Source: Novosphingobium percolationis (GTDB lineage Bacteria > Pseudomonadota > Alphaproteobacteria > Sphingomonadales > Sphingomonadaceae). From it: 64,000 nt of DNA. The first letter of the stretch is position 1, and each line of letters opens with the position of its first letter. The translations under genes were made by a program, and so were the position numbers. The stretch is taken from positions 372,001 to 436,000 of the forward strand of contig NZ_JAILYM010000003.1 of the NCBI RefSeq assembly GCF_020179425.1, read 5' to 3'. Under the pieces are notes generated by a model that worked only from the letters and a program-made list of their open reading frames with translations, did no database searches and had not been told where the DNA came from. Positions 17,515-26,674 of the stretch are shown here, piece after piece.

Positions 17515-17643
17515 TATTCTCCCCAGATCCTGATGGTTGGGGCGCGCTGTCCGCAGCTTGCGCGGGGCAAGCCCCTTGCCGTTGCACAGGCTTGGTGGCA
17601 AGGCGGCGCAACTTCACGTCATCAGGCTGCAGAACCCCCGTCC

Positions 17644-18372
17644 ATGCACGGTTTCGCCAATCCCGCCCGCTTCCTGCGCCTCGCGCGCTGGCTCATGCCG
17701 CTGTTGCTCGTTCCCGGTCTGGTGCTGGCGCTGGGCGCGCTGGCGTGGGGGCTGCTGATGGTTCCGCCCGATCGGCTGATGGGCGATACGGTGCGCATCC
17801 TGTTCATCCACGTGCCCGCCGCATGGCTGGGCATGGCCGGGTGGTCGACCATCGCCATTTCCAGCATCGTGGAACTCGTCTGGCGGCATCCGCTGGCCGG
17901 GATCGCGGCGCGCGCGGCTGCCGTGCCGGGGGCGGCCTTCACCGCGATCTGCCTTGCTACCGGCTCGATCTGGGCGCGGCCTACGTGGGGCACGTGGTGG
18001 GTGTGGGACGGGCGGCTGACCAGCTTCCTCGTGCTGCTGTTCCTCTATTTCGGCTATATCGCGCTGGCCAGCGCGGCGCAGCGCGATGCCGCCTCGGGCG
18101 GGGGCGCCAGCCGCGTGACCGCGATCTTCGGGCTTGTCGGGGCGATCAACATTCCCATCATCAACCGTTCGGTGGTGTGGTGGAACAGCCTGCACCAGCC
18201 GCCTTCGATCACCATGGGAAAGTCGGCGATCGACGCCACCTTCCTCGTGCCGCTGCTGATCGGCGCGCTGGGCTTTTCGCTGATCTTCGGCGGGGTGGTG
18301 CTGATGCGGATGCGCACGCTGCTCGCCAATATCCAGGCCGAGGCGCGCCTGCGCCGCAAGGCCATGGCGTGA
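17644..18372 (+). CDS. ccmC: Heme exporter CcmC
   Basis: About 242 residues with six membrane helices. The periplasmic tryptophan-rich WWD motif reads WGTWWVWDGRLTS, and the two conserved heme-ligand histidines appear in FIHVPAAW and NSLHQPP. CcmC delivers heme to CcmE in system I cytochrome c maturation. The ATG at 17644 starts MHGFANPARF; no strong Shine-Dalgarno is visible. First gene of ccmCDEFGHI; ccmA and ccmB are not in the window. Confidence 0.95.
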   Translation: MHGFANPARFLRLARWLMPLLLVPGLVLALGALAWGLLMVPPDRLMGDTVRILFIHVPAAWLGMAGWSTIAISSIVELVWRHPLAGIAARAAAVPGAAFTAICLATGSIWARPTWGTWWVWDGRLTSFLVLLFLYFGYIALASAAQRDAASGGGASRVTAIFGLVGAINIPIINRSVVWWNSLHQPPSITMGKSAIDATFLVPLLIGALGFSLIFGGVVLMRMRTLLANIQAEARLRRKAMA

Positions 18373-18390
18373 TCGAGGCCTGACAAGACG

Positions 18391-18531
18391 ATGCACGAAG
18401 GCTTGAATCAGTGGGATTACGTGGTCGCCGCTCTGGCGATCGGTGTTGTCGGCACCCTGTTGCTGGTGGGCTGGAGCCTTGCCGCGATGGTGCGCGCCGA
18501 ACGACGCAGAGATAAGGTGAAGGGCAAGTGA
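18391..18531 (+). CDS. ccmD: Heme exporter subunit CcmD
   Basis: A 46-residue protein: MHEGLNQWDYVVAALAIG, one hydrophobic helix (about 10-33), then a charged tail RAERRRDKVKGK. Size, single helix and position between ccmC and ccmE identify CcmD, which helps release heme-loaded CcmE from CcmABC. Its TGA overlaps the GTG start of ccmE. Easily missed because of its length. Confidence 0.88.
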   Translation: MHEGLNQWDYVVAALAIGVVGTLLLVGWSLAAMVRAERRRDKVKGK

Positions 18532-18980
18532 GCGCGATCAAGGCCAAGCATCAACGGCTGGTGCTGCTCGTCATCGCGCTGGTGGCGCTGGTGGGGGCAG
18601 GGCTGCTCGCCGCCTGGGCGCTCAAGAACCAGGCCGCCTATTTCTACGTGCCAAGCGACCTTGCCGCCAATCCGCCCGAACAGGGCCGCGCGGTGCGCCT
18701 TGGCGGCATGGTCGAGCGTGGCTCGATCCACAAGGCCGCCGATGGCGTGACCGTCAACTTCATCGTCGGTGATGGCAAGGCGCGTGTGCCGGTCCGCTTT
18801 ACCGGCATCACCCCCGACCTTTTCGTTGAAGGCTCGGGCGTGGTTGCCGAAGGGCGCATGGAAGGGCAGACCTTCGTCGCCGACAACCTGCTTGCCAAGC
18901 ACGATGAAAAGTACGTGCCGCGCGAGATGAAGGACATGACCGCCGGACAGGCCAAGCAAGTGGTGGCAGAGACCAAATGA
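18528..18980 (+). CDS. ccmE: Periplasmic heme chaperone CcmE
   Basis: 150 residues: an N-terminal anchor helix, an OB-fold domain with VRLGGMVERGSI and VRFTGITPDLF, and the heme-binding motif LLAKHDEKYVP, in which the histidine attaches heme covalently and the tyrosine ligates it. It carries heme from CcmC to CcmF. The start is GTG within a GTGA overlap with ccmD; the stop overlaps the ATG of ccmF. Confidence 0.95.
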   Translation: MSAIKAKHQRLVLLVIALVALVGAGLLAAWALKNQAAYFYVPSDLAANPPEQGRAVRLGGMVERGSIHKAADGVTVNFIVGDGKARVPVRFTGITPDLFVEGSGVVAEGRMEGQTFVADNLLAKHDEKYVPREMKDMTAGQAKQVVAETK

Positions 18981-20941
18981 TCGCTGAACTGGGTCTTGCC
19001 GTCCTGTGGATGGCCGCAGCCCTTGCCGTGCTGCAACTCGTCGCCGGCATTCTCGCGCTGCGCCCCGAAGGGCGGCAGGTGGCAGGTCTCGTGCGCCCTG
19101 TCGCTGTCATGCAGGGCGTGCTGGTGGCGGGCGCGCTGGTTGCGCTGATCACGCTGTTCCTGACCACCGACCTGTCGGTCAAGCTGGTGGCCGAAAACAG
19201 CCATTCGATGAAGCCGTTCATCTTCAAGCTGGCGGGCACCTGGGGCAACCACGAAGGTTCGATGCTGTTGTGGGTGGCGATCATGGCCGTCGCGGGCGGC
19301 TTCGTCGCGCTGGTCGAAAAGCGCCTGCCCGAAAACACCCTGATCGCGACGCTGGCCGGACAGGCCTTCGTCAGCCTCGGCTTCTACGCGTTCCTGCTGC
19401 TCGCCTCGAACCCGTTCCAGCGCCTGCCCGAACCCGCGCCCGAAGGCGCCGGGCTCAACCCGCTGCTGCAGGACATCGGCCTCGCCTTCCATCCGCCCAC
19501 GCTCTACGTCGGCTATGTCGGCCTCTCGATCGCTTTCAGCTTCGCGGTCGGCGCGCTGGTGACGCGCGATGTCGGCCCGGCCTTTGCCCGTGCGATGCGG
19601 CCGTGGGTGCTGGGCGCGTGGATCTTCCTGACGCTCGGCATCACGGCGGGGTCGTACTGGGCCTACTACACGCTCGGCTGGGGTGGCTGGTGGTTCTGGG
19701 ACCCGGTCGAGAACGCCTCGCTGATGCCCTGGCTCGCCGCGACGGCGTTGCTCCATTCCTGCTCGGTCCTCGCCAGCCGCAACGCGCTGAAGGCGTGGAC
19801 GGTGATGCTCGGCGTCATCGCGTTCTCGATGTCGATGGTCGGCACCTTCCTCGTGCGCTCGGGCATCCTCACCTCGGTCCACGCCTTCGCGGTGGACCCG
19901 GAGCGCGGCTCGTTCATCCTCGCGCTGCTGGCGATCTACATCGGCGGCGCGCTGACGCTGTTCGCCCTGCGGGCCTCGACCGTGACCGAAGGCGCGCGCT
20001 TCAGCTTCGTGTCCCGCGAAGCCGCGCTCGTGTTCAACAACGTGATGCTCTGCGGCATTCTCGGCATCGTGCTGGTCGGCACGCTCTACCCGCTGCTGAC
20101 CGAGGCGATGGGGGTCAAGGTCTCGGTCGGCCCGCCCTATTTCAACCCGGTCTCCGCCGTCTTCGCAATCCCGATGATGCTGGTCATGGGTGTCGGCCCG
20201 CTGCTGCGCTGGCGGCAGGACAGCTTCGAAGGCAAGGGCGCAGGCCGCATCACGCTGCCCGTGGGCGTCTGCGCGCTGCTGTCGGCCGCCGTGCTGCTGG
20301 GCGTCGAACTGCTTGCCCCGCAGATCAAGCTGCTGCCTGCGCTGGGCCTGGCCATTGCTGCGGGCCTCGCCCCGGCCAGCTTCCTTCCCTTGCGGGGGCG
20401 CAACCTGCGCCGCACGCCGCTGGCGACCTGGGGCATGGTGTTTGGCCACTTCGGCATCGCGGTCGCACTGTTTGGCATGGCGAGCGAGAGCGCGTTCTCG
20501 ACCGAGCGCCTCGCCGCGATGCGCCCCGGCGATGTGCAGCAGGTGGGGCCGTACGCCGTGAAGCTCGAAGGCATCGGCCCTGTCGCCGGTCCCAACTGGA
20601 CCGCGCTGGAAGGCACCGTTTCGGCCAGCTATGCAGGCGCTGCTCCGTCGATCCTGCGCCCGCAGGCGCGCACGTTCTCGAACCCGCCGGGCAACCGGAC
20701 CGAGAGCGCGCTCAAGACGCGCTGGAACGGCCAGCTCTACGCCGTGCTGGGCGAAGAGGGTGATGATGGCCGCTGGCAGATGCGCTTCTGGTGGAAGCCC
20801 TTCGTGCCGATGATCTGGTATGGCGGCGCGCTGATCGCGCTGGGCGGCCTGCTCGCGCTCCTCGGCCGCGTCGCGGCGGACGTTCGTCGCCTCGTCGCCA
20901 CCGGCAAGATCGCCTATCGCCGCGAAAGGCAGGGCCGATGA
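18977..20941 (+). CDS. ccmF: Heme lyase subunit CcmF
   Basis: 654 residues with about 15 membrane helices, the standard size. The WWD heme-handling motif GGWWFWDPVENASLMPW is near residue 238; other signatures are GTWGNHEGSMLLW and HPPTLYVGYVG. CcmF, with CcmH, attaches heme to the CxxCH cysteines of apocytochrome c in the periplasm. It is coupled to ccmE and ccmG by 4-base overlaps. Confidence 0.97.
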   Translation: MIAELGLAVLWMAAALAVLQLVAGILALRPEGRQVAGLVRPVAVMQGVLVAGALVALITLFLTTDLSVKLVAENSHSMKPFIFKLAGTWGNHEGSMLLWVAIMAVAGGFVALVEKRLPENTLIATLAGQAFVSLGFYAFLLLASNPFQRLPEPAPEGAGLNPLLQDIGLAFHPPTLYVGYVGLSIAFSFAVGALVTRDVGPAFARAMRPWVLGAWIFLTLGITAGSYWAYYTLGWGGWWFWDPVENASLMPWLAATALLHSCSVLASRNALKAWTVMLGVIAFSMSMVGTFLVRSGILTSVHAFAVDPERGSFILALLAIYIGGALTLFALRASTVTEGARFSFVSREAALVFNNVMLCGILGIVLVGTLYPLLTEAMGVKVSVGPPYFNPVSAVFAIPMMLVMGVGPLLRWRQDSFEGKGAGRITLPVGVCALLSAAVLLGVELLAPQIKLLPALGLAIAAGLAPASFLPLRGRNLRRTPLATWGMVFGHFGIAVALFGMASESAFSTERLAAMRPGDVQQVGPYAVKLEGIGPVAGPNWTALEGTVSASYAGAAPSILRPQARTFSNPPGNRTESALKTRWNGQLYAVLGEEGDDGRWQMRFWWKPFVPMIWYGGALIALGGLLALLGRVAADVRRLVATGKIAYRRERQGR

Positions 20942-21489
20942 GCAACGGTCCTAAGACGAAGCCGAGACTTGCGGTCTGGCTGCCGCTGATCCTGTTCGCG
21001 GGATTCTTCGCGCTGGTGATCTGGGGCCTTGTCCGTCCGGCTGACCGCGAGGTTGCCAGCGCCTTCATCGACAAGCCGCTGCCCGAGTTCAATCTGCCGC
21101 CTGCGACCGACGAACGCCCGGGCCTTGCCACAGCGACCTTCAAGGCCGGCAAGCCGCGCCTGCTCAACGTCTTTGCCAGCTGGTGCGTGCCCTGTGCGGT
21201 TGAATCGCCGCAACTGGCGCAGCTCGCCGGGCAGGGTGTCGAGATCGACGGCGTTGCCATCCGCGACCGCAAGCCCGATGTCGCGCGTTTCCTGGCGCAG
21301 AACGGCAATCCCTTCGCGCGCATCGGCAAGGACGATCTTTCGCAGGTCCAGCTCGCCATCGGATCGTCGGGCGTGCCCGAAACCTTTGTCGTCGATGGCA
21401 AGGGCGTCATCCGCTACCAGCACATCGGCGAGATCCGCCCCGAGGACGTGCCGCTGATCCTCTCCAAGCTCGAGGAGGCGGCCCAATGA
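20938..21489 (+). CDS. ccmG: Thiol:disulfide interchange protein CcmG (DsbE)
   Basis: 183 residues: an N-terminal membrane anchor (LAVWLPLILFAGFFALVIWG) and a periplasmic thioredoxin fold with active site WCVPC and cis-proline region GVPETF. It reduces apocytochrome c or CcmH cysteines before heme attachment. The ATG at 20938 overlaps the ccmF stop; the stop overlaps the ccmH start. Confidence 0.96.
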   Translation: MSNGPKTKPRLAVWLPLILFAGFFALVIWGLVRPADREVASAFIDKPLPEFNLPPATDERPGLATATFKAGKPRLLNVFASWCVPCAVESPQLAQLAGQGVEIDGVAIRDRKPDVARFLAQNGNPFARIGKDDLSQVQLAIGSSGVPETFVVDGKGVIRYQHIGEIRPEDVPLILSKLEEAAQ

Positions 21490-21917
21490 CGCGGATGCTG
21501 CCGATGAAGCGCCTGCTGATCGCGTTCTGCGCGCTGCTCCTCTCGCCCGCGCTGGCCGCGCAGGATTCGATGCCACCCGCGCCCTACGCCTACCGCCAGC
21601 TCGACAACCCGGAGCAGGAGGCCAAAGCACAGGCGCTGATGGAAACGCTGCGCTGCCTCAAGTGCCAGAGCCAGTCGATTGCCGATAGCGACGCCCCCAT
21701 GGCGGGCGACATGCGCCACCAGGTGCGCACCCGCATCGCCGCAGGCGAAGATCCCGAATCGATCCGTCAGTGGCTGATCGAACGCTATGGCGATTACGTC
21801 AGCTATACCCCGCAGGTGAAGCCGATCACCTGGCCGCTTTTCGCTGCGCCGTTCGCGTTTCTCGCGCTTGCCGCGCTGCTGTTGCGCGGACGCTTCCGCA
21901 AGAAGGACCAATCGTGA
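21486..21917 (+). CDS. ccmH: Cytochrome c maturation protein CcmH (CycL)
   Basis: 143 residues: cleavable signal peptide ending ALAAQ, redox motif LRCLKCQSQSIADSDA, the conserved YGDYVSYTP, and a C-terminal helix. This is the short CcmH form found with a separate CcmI. It holds apocytochrome thiols for heme ligation with CcmF. Overlaps ccmG and ccmI by 4 bases each. Confidence 0.95.
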   Translation: MTRMLPMKRLLIAFCALLLSPALAAQDSMPPAPYAYRQLDNPEQEAKAQALMETLRCLKCQSQSIADSDAPMAGDMRHQVRTRIAAGEDPESIRQWLIERYGDYVSYTPQVKPITWPLFAAPFAFLALAALLLRGRFRKKDQS

Positions 21918-22594
21918 CCTGGGCGCTCATCCTGCTGATCGCCGCTGCCGTGTTCGGCATCATGGCCTTCGTCTTCAAGATCCCGCGCGCCGGGTGGGAA
22001 ATCGCCGGCGCGGCGCTGCTGTTCGGCGTCGCTGGCTATGCGCTGCAGGGCCACCCCGGCTACGCCGGTGCGCCCAAGCAGGCGGTGGAGACCGAAAAGA
22101 GCGCCGACGCCGCGCTGCTCAAGCAGCGACAGGAAATGGGCGATGCCTTTGGCAAGGGCGCGTCCTGGCTGACGCTGGCCGATGCGCTGTCGCGGCAGGG
22201 CCAGTTCCGCGCTGCCGCTGACGTGCTCAAGGCCGCGCTCGACAAGAACCCCGATGATGCCGACTTGTGGGTCGCCTATGGCAATGCGCTGGTCGGCCAC
22301 AGCGACGGGCTGATCACGCCCGCCGCGCAATTCGCCTTCCAGAAGGCGGCGAAGATCGCGCCCGATCATCCTGGCCCGCCGTTCTTCATGGGCCTCGCGC
22401 TCGCCCAGTCGGGCAAGCTGGCCGATGCGCGCGCGATCTGGGCCGAGCTGCTGCGCCGCTCGCCCGCCGACGCGCCCTATCGCGGCGATCTGCAGGATCG
22501 GTTGGCGCGACTCGATGCGATGCTGGCGGTCAGCAGGCAGACCGCGCCGCCATCCGGCCCCGCCGCCGGGCCCGTACCCGCACCGGCCCCCTGA
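21914..22594 (+). CDS. ccmI: CcmI/CycH-like TPR protein
   Basis: 226 residues from the GTG at 21914, which overlaps the ccmH stop (GTGA). Two N-terminal helices (WALILLIAAAVFGIMAFVF and a second near 38) are followed by TPR repeats (WLTLADALSRQGQFRAAADV, LWVAYGNALVGHSDGLIT, PPFFMGLALAQSGKLADAR) and a Pro/Ala tail. CcmI binds apocytochrome c C-termini. It is shorter than Rhodobacter CcmI. Last gene of the ccm operon. Confidence 0.88.
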   Translation: MTWALILLIAAAVFGIMAFVFKIPRAGWEIAGAALLFGVAGYALQGHPGYAGAPKQAVETEKSADAALLKQRQEMGDAFGKGASWLTLADALSRQGQFRAAADVLKAALDKNPDDADLWVAYGNALVGHSDGLITPAAQFAFQKAAKIAPDHPGPPFFMGLALAQSGKLADARAIWAELLRRSPADAPYRGDLQDRLARLDAMLAVSRQTAPPSGPAAGPVPAPAP

Positions 22595-22617
22595 AGCGCC
22601 CAGGGAACCGCGCTTCA
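22592..22617 (+). terminator. Hairpin at the end of the ccm operon
   Basis: TGAAGCGC (22592-22599, including the ccmI stop) and GCGCTTCA (22610-22617) form a perfect 8-bp stem with a 10-base loop. There is no T run, so it may stabilise the 3' end rather than terminate by itself. Confidence 0.4.
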
Positions 22618-22696
22618 TCAAGGGCGTTGCAGGCAGGCGCCGTCGAGCTTTTAGTCCCATTGCGGGGGCATTGGGGCAGTGCTAAGCGCCGCCCCG

Positions 22697-22721
22697 GTCC
22701 CCGCCAGAGGTCGGTGGGGAC
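22697..22721 (+). promoter_or_regulatory. Hairpin in the kup leader
   Basis: GTCCCCGCC (22697-22705) pairs with GGTGGGGAC (22713-22721) with one wobble and a 7-base loop, 45 bases before the preferred kup start. It could be a leader structure or the terminator-like end of upstream transcription. No known riboswitch pattern is recognised. Confidence 0.35.
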
Positions 22722-22766
22722 GCCATGCGCCGGAATGGACTGGGCAATGGCGGGGGATCGCTTGGC

Positions 22767-24716
22767 ATGAACGACGCCGTTGTTGAGTCTGGAAGCGCAA
22801 GCGCCGATTATTCGGGCGATCAGGATGGCGGGCACCATGCCGGGCACGGTCACGGCGGCCATGGCCATGGCGGCCTGCTCAAGATGGCGGTGGGCGCGAT
22901 CGGCGTCGTCTTCGGCGATATCGGCACCAGCCCGCTCTATGCGCTGCGCGATACCTTTGCCGGGCATCACAAGCTGCCGCTCGATGAACTGCACGTCTAC
23001 GGCATCATCAGCCTGATGTTCTGGTCGATGATGATCATCGTGACGCTGAAATACGTCTCGGTGATCATGCGCGCCGACAACAAGGGCGAAGGCGGCAGCC
23101 TCGCGCTGCTGGCGCTGATCAATCAGCACACCTCGGGCAACCGCTGGGGCAAGGGCATCATCCTGCTCGGCGTGTTCGCGACCGCGCTGTTCTATGGCGA
23201 TTCGATGATCACGCCTGCGGTGTCGGTGATGGGCGCGATCGAAGGCGTCGCCGTCTACCGGCCGGAAATGCACCCGCTGATCGTGCCGATGGTGGTGGTG
23301 ATCCTGGTCGGGCTGTTCCTGATCCAGAGCCGGGGTACGGAAAAGGTGGCGACCTTCTTCGGCCCTATCATGCTGCTGTACTTCGGGGTGATCTCGGTGC
23401 TGGGCGTCGCCAGCATCATGCAGATGCCGCAAGTTGTGACCGCGCTTTCGCCGCACCATGCCGTCGCCATGTTCATCGCCGATCCGTTTCGGGGCTTTCT
23501 CGCCATGGGCGCGGCAGTGCTGGCCGTGACCGGGGCCGAGGCGCTCTACGCCGACATGGGGCACTTCGGGCGCAACCCGATCCGCATGTCGTGGCTTACT
23601 TTCGTGCTGCCCGCGCTGGTGCTCAACTATCTGGGCCAGGCCTCGCTGCTGATGCGCAACCCGGCTGCACTGGAAAGCCCGTTCTACTTCCTGGCGCCCG
23701 AATGGTTCCAGTGGCCGTTGCTGATCCTCGCCAGCCTTGCCGCCGTCATCGCCTCGCAGGCGGTGATCTCGGGCGCGTTTTCGGTGACGCAGCAGGCGAT
23801 CCAGCTCGGCTTCATCCCGCGCATGACGATCAAGCACACGTCCACCGCGGCGGGCCAGATCTACATTCCGGTGATCAACTTCGCGCTGATGATCGCGGTG
23901 ATCCTGCTGGTGCTGGTGTTCCAGCGCTCGTCCAATCTCACGGCGGCCTATGGCATCGCGGTGACCGGGGCGATGCTGATCGACAACTTCCTCCTGGCGG
24001 TCGTGCTGTTCAAGCTGTGGCACTGGAAGAAGCCGCTGGCGATCGGCCTGCTGCTGGTGTTCTTCACCATCGATGCGGGCTATCTCGGCGCCAACCTCAC
24101 CAAGATTCCCGATGGCGGATGGGTGCCGCTGCTGATGGGCGTGGCGATCTTCACGCTGCTGACCACCTGGTCGCGCGGGCGTGCGCTGATGCGGCAGGGT
24201 ATGGCCGAAGGCACGATCCCGCTGGAGGTCTTCACCAAGTCGGCGCACTCCAGCGCCACCCGCGTACCAGGCACGGCCGTGTTCATGGCCTCGACCGCGG
24301 CAGGGGTGCCCTCGGCGCTGCTCCACAACATCAAGCACAACAAGGTGCTGCACGAACGGATCGTCATCCTGACGGTCAAGATCGACGACGTGCCTTATGT
24401 CGATCCCGGCCAGCGTTCGGCGGTCAAGGACTTCGGCAACGGTTTCTACCGCCTGGCCTTGCGCTTCGGCTTCCTTGAGGAAACTGACGTGCCTGCTGCG
24501 CTCAAAGGCGTGACGATGTGCGGCGAACCGTTCGACATGATGAAAACCAGCTTCTTCCTGTCGCGCCAGACGCTGATCCCCTCGGACAAGCCGGGCATGG
24601 CCATCTGGCGTGAAAAGCTGTTCGCGTGGATGTTGCGCAACGCCGCCAGTGCAATGGAGTTCTTCCGCCTGCCGACCAACCGCGTGGTGGAACTGGGCAG
24701 CCAGTTGAAGATTTGA
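22767..24716 (+). CDS. kup: Low-affinity potassium transporter Kup
   Basis: About 649 residues with 12 membrane helices then a cytoplasmic domain, the usual Kup/HAK/KT layout. The first helix region [23 protein letters not shown] is diagnostic, as are [18 protein letters not shown] and [13 protein letters not shown]. It imports K+ with protons. The start at 22767 follows GGGGGA (22752-22757); an in-frame ATG at 22725 would add 14 residues. The cytoplasmic N-terminus carries an unusual His/Gly run ([14 protein letters not shown]), possibly metal-binding. Monocistronic. Confidence 0.96.
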   Translation: MNDAVVESGSASADYSGDQDGGHHAGHGHGGHGHGGLLKMAVGAIGVVFGDIGTSPLYALRDTFAGHHKLPLDELHVYGIISLMFWSMMIIVTLKYVSVIMRADNKGEGGSLALLALINQHTSGNRWGKGIILLGVFATALFYGDSMITPAVSVMGAIEGVAVYRPEMHPLIVPMVVVILVGLFLIQSRGTEKVATFFGPIMLLYFGVISVLGVASIMQMPQVVTALSPHHAVAMFIADPFRGFLAMGAAVLAVTGAEALYADMGHFGRNPIRMSWLTFVLPALVLNYLGQASLLMRNPAALESPFYFLAPEWFQWPLLILASLAAVIASQAVISGAFSVTQQAIQLGFIPRMTIKHTSTAAGQIYIPVINFALMIAVILLVLVFQRSSNLTAAYGIAVTGAMLIDNFLLAVVLFKLWHWKKPLAIGLLLVFFTIDAGYLGANLTKIPDGGWVPLLMGVAIFTLLTTWSRGRALMRQGMAEGTIPLEVFTKSAHSSATRVPGTAVFMASTAAGVPSALLHNIKHNKVLHERIVILTVKIDDVPYVDPGQRSAVKDFGNGFYRLALRFGFLEETDVPAALKGVTMCGEPFDMMKTSFFLSRQTLIPSDKPGMAIWREKLFAWMLRNAASAMEFFRLPTNRVVELGSQLKI

Positions 24717-24822
24717 ACTCATGACGCCATCGCTCGGTCGGGATATTTCTTGCGCGGGCCATTGGCATTGCGGGGCAGGGTGATAGATTCAGCCCCTGAA
24801 CAGGGACTTTGCCGACGACATC

Positions 24823-25776
24823 ATGCCGGATTCCGCAATGCTGCTGGAAATCCTCGACGCGCAGCTGGAGATGGTGTGCCGTTTCCGCGCCGATGGGACG
24901 ATCCTTTTCGTCAACCGGGCCTATGCCGCCAGCATCGGCGAGCAGCCGGAGGCGCTTGCCGGGCGCAGCCTGTGGGATTTCGTGAGGGGCGAGGATCGCG
25001 CGTCGGTTCAGGCGCAGCTCGATCGGCTCACGCCCGACAATGTCGAAGTCACCATCGAGAACCATTTCGAGACCAGCGATGGGCCGCGGTGGACCTTGTG
25101 GCGCAACCACGCGCTCGCCTTCGATGCGCAGGGGCAGTTGCTGATCGCGCAGTCGACCGGGATCGACATCACCGAGCGGCGCCTGCTCGAGGAGCGGACC
25201 GCTCTGCTGATCGACGAGCTGAACCACCGTGTGAAGAACACGCTGATGGTGGTGCAGGCCATGGCCCAGCAGACCTTCCGCGATGTCCATCTGCCCGCGC
25301 AGCCCGTGGCCAAGTTCAACGAGCGCCTGTCCGCGCTGGCCGGGGCCCATACCATGCTCAGCCGCGCCAACTGGGGTGGCAACACGCTTGACGAGATCGT
25401 GCGGCAGGGCACCGCGATCTGCCGACGTGGCAGCGTCGTCGCGCAGGGGCCCGAGATCCTGATTCCCGCTGGGCCCACCGTGCCGCTGATCATGGTGCTG
25501 CACGAACTGTCGACCAACGCGATGAAGTACGGCGCGCTCTCGAACGAACATGGCTGGGTCGAGATCGACTGGACCTGCGATTGCGGCGGCGAACGGGTCG
25601 GGCTGGTCTGGCGCGAACTGGGCGGGCCCGCCGTGGTCGCGCCTACGCGCAAGGGGTTCGGTTCCCGCATGATCGAAGGTGCGGTCGCCCGCCAGCTCAG
25701 TGGCGAGGCGGAGGTCGACTACGCACCCGACGGGCTCGTATGCCGGTTCGCTTTTCCGCTGGGTCAGCACGCATGA
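24823..25776 (+). CDS. PAS-domain HWE-family sensor histidine kinase
   Basis: 317 residues, soluble. An N-terminal PAS domain (about 8-118; CRFRADGTILFVNRAYAAS) precedes an HWE/HisKA_2 kinase: phospho-accepting His135 in LIDELNHRVKNTLMVVQA, N box LHELSTNAMKYGAL, and the WRELGGP and GFGSRMI blocks. Such kinases work in the alphaproteobacterial general stress or light/redox response. It is coupled by ATGA to a stand-alone receiver gene, its likely partner. The ligand of the PAS domain cannot be read; the LOV cysteine motif (NCRFLQ) is absent. Confidence 0.88.
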   Translation: MPDSAMLLEILDAQLEMVCRFRADGTILFVNRAYAASIGEQPEALAGRSLWDFVRGEDRASVQAQLDRLTPDNVEVTIENHFETSDGPRWTLWRNHALAFDAQGQLLIAQSTGIDITERRLLEERTALLIDELNHRVKNTLMVVQAMAQQTFRDVHLPAQPVAKFNERLSALAGAHTMLSRANWGGNTLDEIVRQGTAICRRGSVVAQGPEILIPAGPTVPLIMVLHELSTNAMKYGALSNEHGWVEIDWTCDCGGERVGLVWRELGGPAVVAPTRKGFGSRMIEGAVARQLSGEAEVDYAPDGLVCRFAFPLGQHA

Positions 25777-26126
25777 CGCTGGCAGCAAGGCGCATTCTCG
25801 TGGTCGAGGACGAATTCATCGTCGCTGCGATGATCGGCGATTTTCTCGAAGATGAAGGTGCGGTGGTGGTCGGTCCGGCAGGAACGCTTGCCGAAGGGCT
25901 CGATCTGGCGCGGGACGAAGCGCTCGATGCCGCCGTACTCGACTGGAACCTGGGGGGCGAACCCGGCGCCCCTATTGCCCGCGCCCTGCGTGAACGCGGC
26001 GTGCCTTTCGTCATCGCCACCGGCTATGGCACTGTGCAGGAAGAATTTTCAGACGTGACAGTGCTTTCCAAGCCGTACCAGCCGGGCAAGCTCATCCAGG
26101 AGCTGGCCCGGCTGATCGACCTGTGA
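25773..26126 (+). CDS. Single-domain response regulator
   Basis: 117 residues, a receiver domain only: acidic pocket VVEDEF, phospho-acceptor Asp57 in AVLDWNLGG, Thr/Ala switch region FVIATGY, and conserved lysine in VLSKPYQ. No output domain, so it likely acts as a phosphate sink or relay, as FAT-GUY/SdrG-type receivers do in sphingomonads. It overlaps the upstream kinase gene by 4 bases and should be its cognate regulator. Confidence 0.9.
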   Translation: MTLAARRILVVEDEFIVAAMIGDFLEDEGAVVVGPAGTLAEGLDLARDEALDAAVLDWNLGGEPGAPIARALRERGVPFVIATGYGTVQEEFSDVTVLSKPYQPGKLIQELARLIDL

Positions 26127-26130
26127 CCGC

Positions 26131-26463
26131 TTAGTCGGCCTTCGACTTCGAAACTGGCTCGTTCTGCAAGGTGGATTCGGCTTCCGCCGCGCCCTGCTTC
26201 ACATGCGCCCCCATCTTGTCGGCGGCAGCGGCGGCCTTGTCGGCAGCAGCGCCCGCCTTGTCGACGGCGTCACTGGCGGCATTGCCAACGGCGTCAGCGC
26301 TGGTGCTGGCGGCAGCCGCGGCATCGGTCGCGGCGACCGAGACGTCCTCGGCAGCCGACGAGGCGGTTTCGGCGGCGTTGTCCTGGGTCTTTTCGGAGCA
26401 GGCGGCGAGCGACAGGGCGCCGGCGGCGGCGACGGTCATCGTGGCGATGGAAAACTTGCGCAT
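26131..26463 (-). CDS. Small Ala-rich lipoprotein
   Basis: 110 residues: signal MRKFSIATMTVAAAGALSL with lipobox LAAC (near residue 21), then a low-complexity segment of Ala, Asp, Ser and Lys in heptad-like spacing (AVDKAGAAADKAAAAADKMG), likely a helical coil. No enzyme motif; function unknown, probably an envelope structural or stress lipoprotein. The ATG at 26463 gives the lipoprotein signal; the frame is open to 26511 without support. Converges on the receiver gene. Confidence 0.7.
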   Translation of the reverse strand: MRKFSIATMTVAAAGALSLAACSEKTQDNAAETASSAAEDVSVAATDAAAAASTSADAVGNAASDAVDKAGAAADKAAAAADKMGAHVKQGAAEAESTLQNEPVSKSKAD

Positions 26464-26608
26464 AGAGGGTCTTGCTCCAATCCCTGAAAGGTCATGCCAC
26501 GCGCTTCGCAAGCGCCGACATGGCCCGCCAACGCAGAGCCTGCAGAAGCGTTCCCCAACAACGTGTTCGGCGCGCCGTCCGGGGGGACGACGCGCCGTTC
26601 AGAGTGCC

Positions 26609-26639
26609 TTAGGTGTCGCTCTGGGTGGTTTAGGTGTCG
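26609..26639. repeat. Direct repeat TTAGGTGTCG spaced 21 bp
   Basis: TTAGGTGTCG occurs at 26609-26618 and 26630-26639, 21 bases apart, or two helical turns. It lies in the 211-base gap upstream of the lipoprotein gene (start 26463) and just after the PuuD-like gene (ends 26675). It could be an operator for a regulator binding one DNA face, or a chance duplication. Confidence 0.4.
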
Positions 26640-26674
26640 TTCAATCGACGCATCTAAATCAGCCCAGGCCGAAA

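Noticed and set aside
18644..20449. 601-codon minus-strand open frame opposite ccmE/ccmF
   Set aside because: Low-complexity shadow; the ccm genes are certain.
22530..24722. 730-codon minus-strand open frame opposite kup
   Set aside because: His/Gln/Arg-rich shadow of kup; kup is unmistakable on the other strand.
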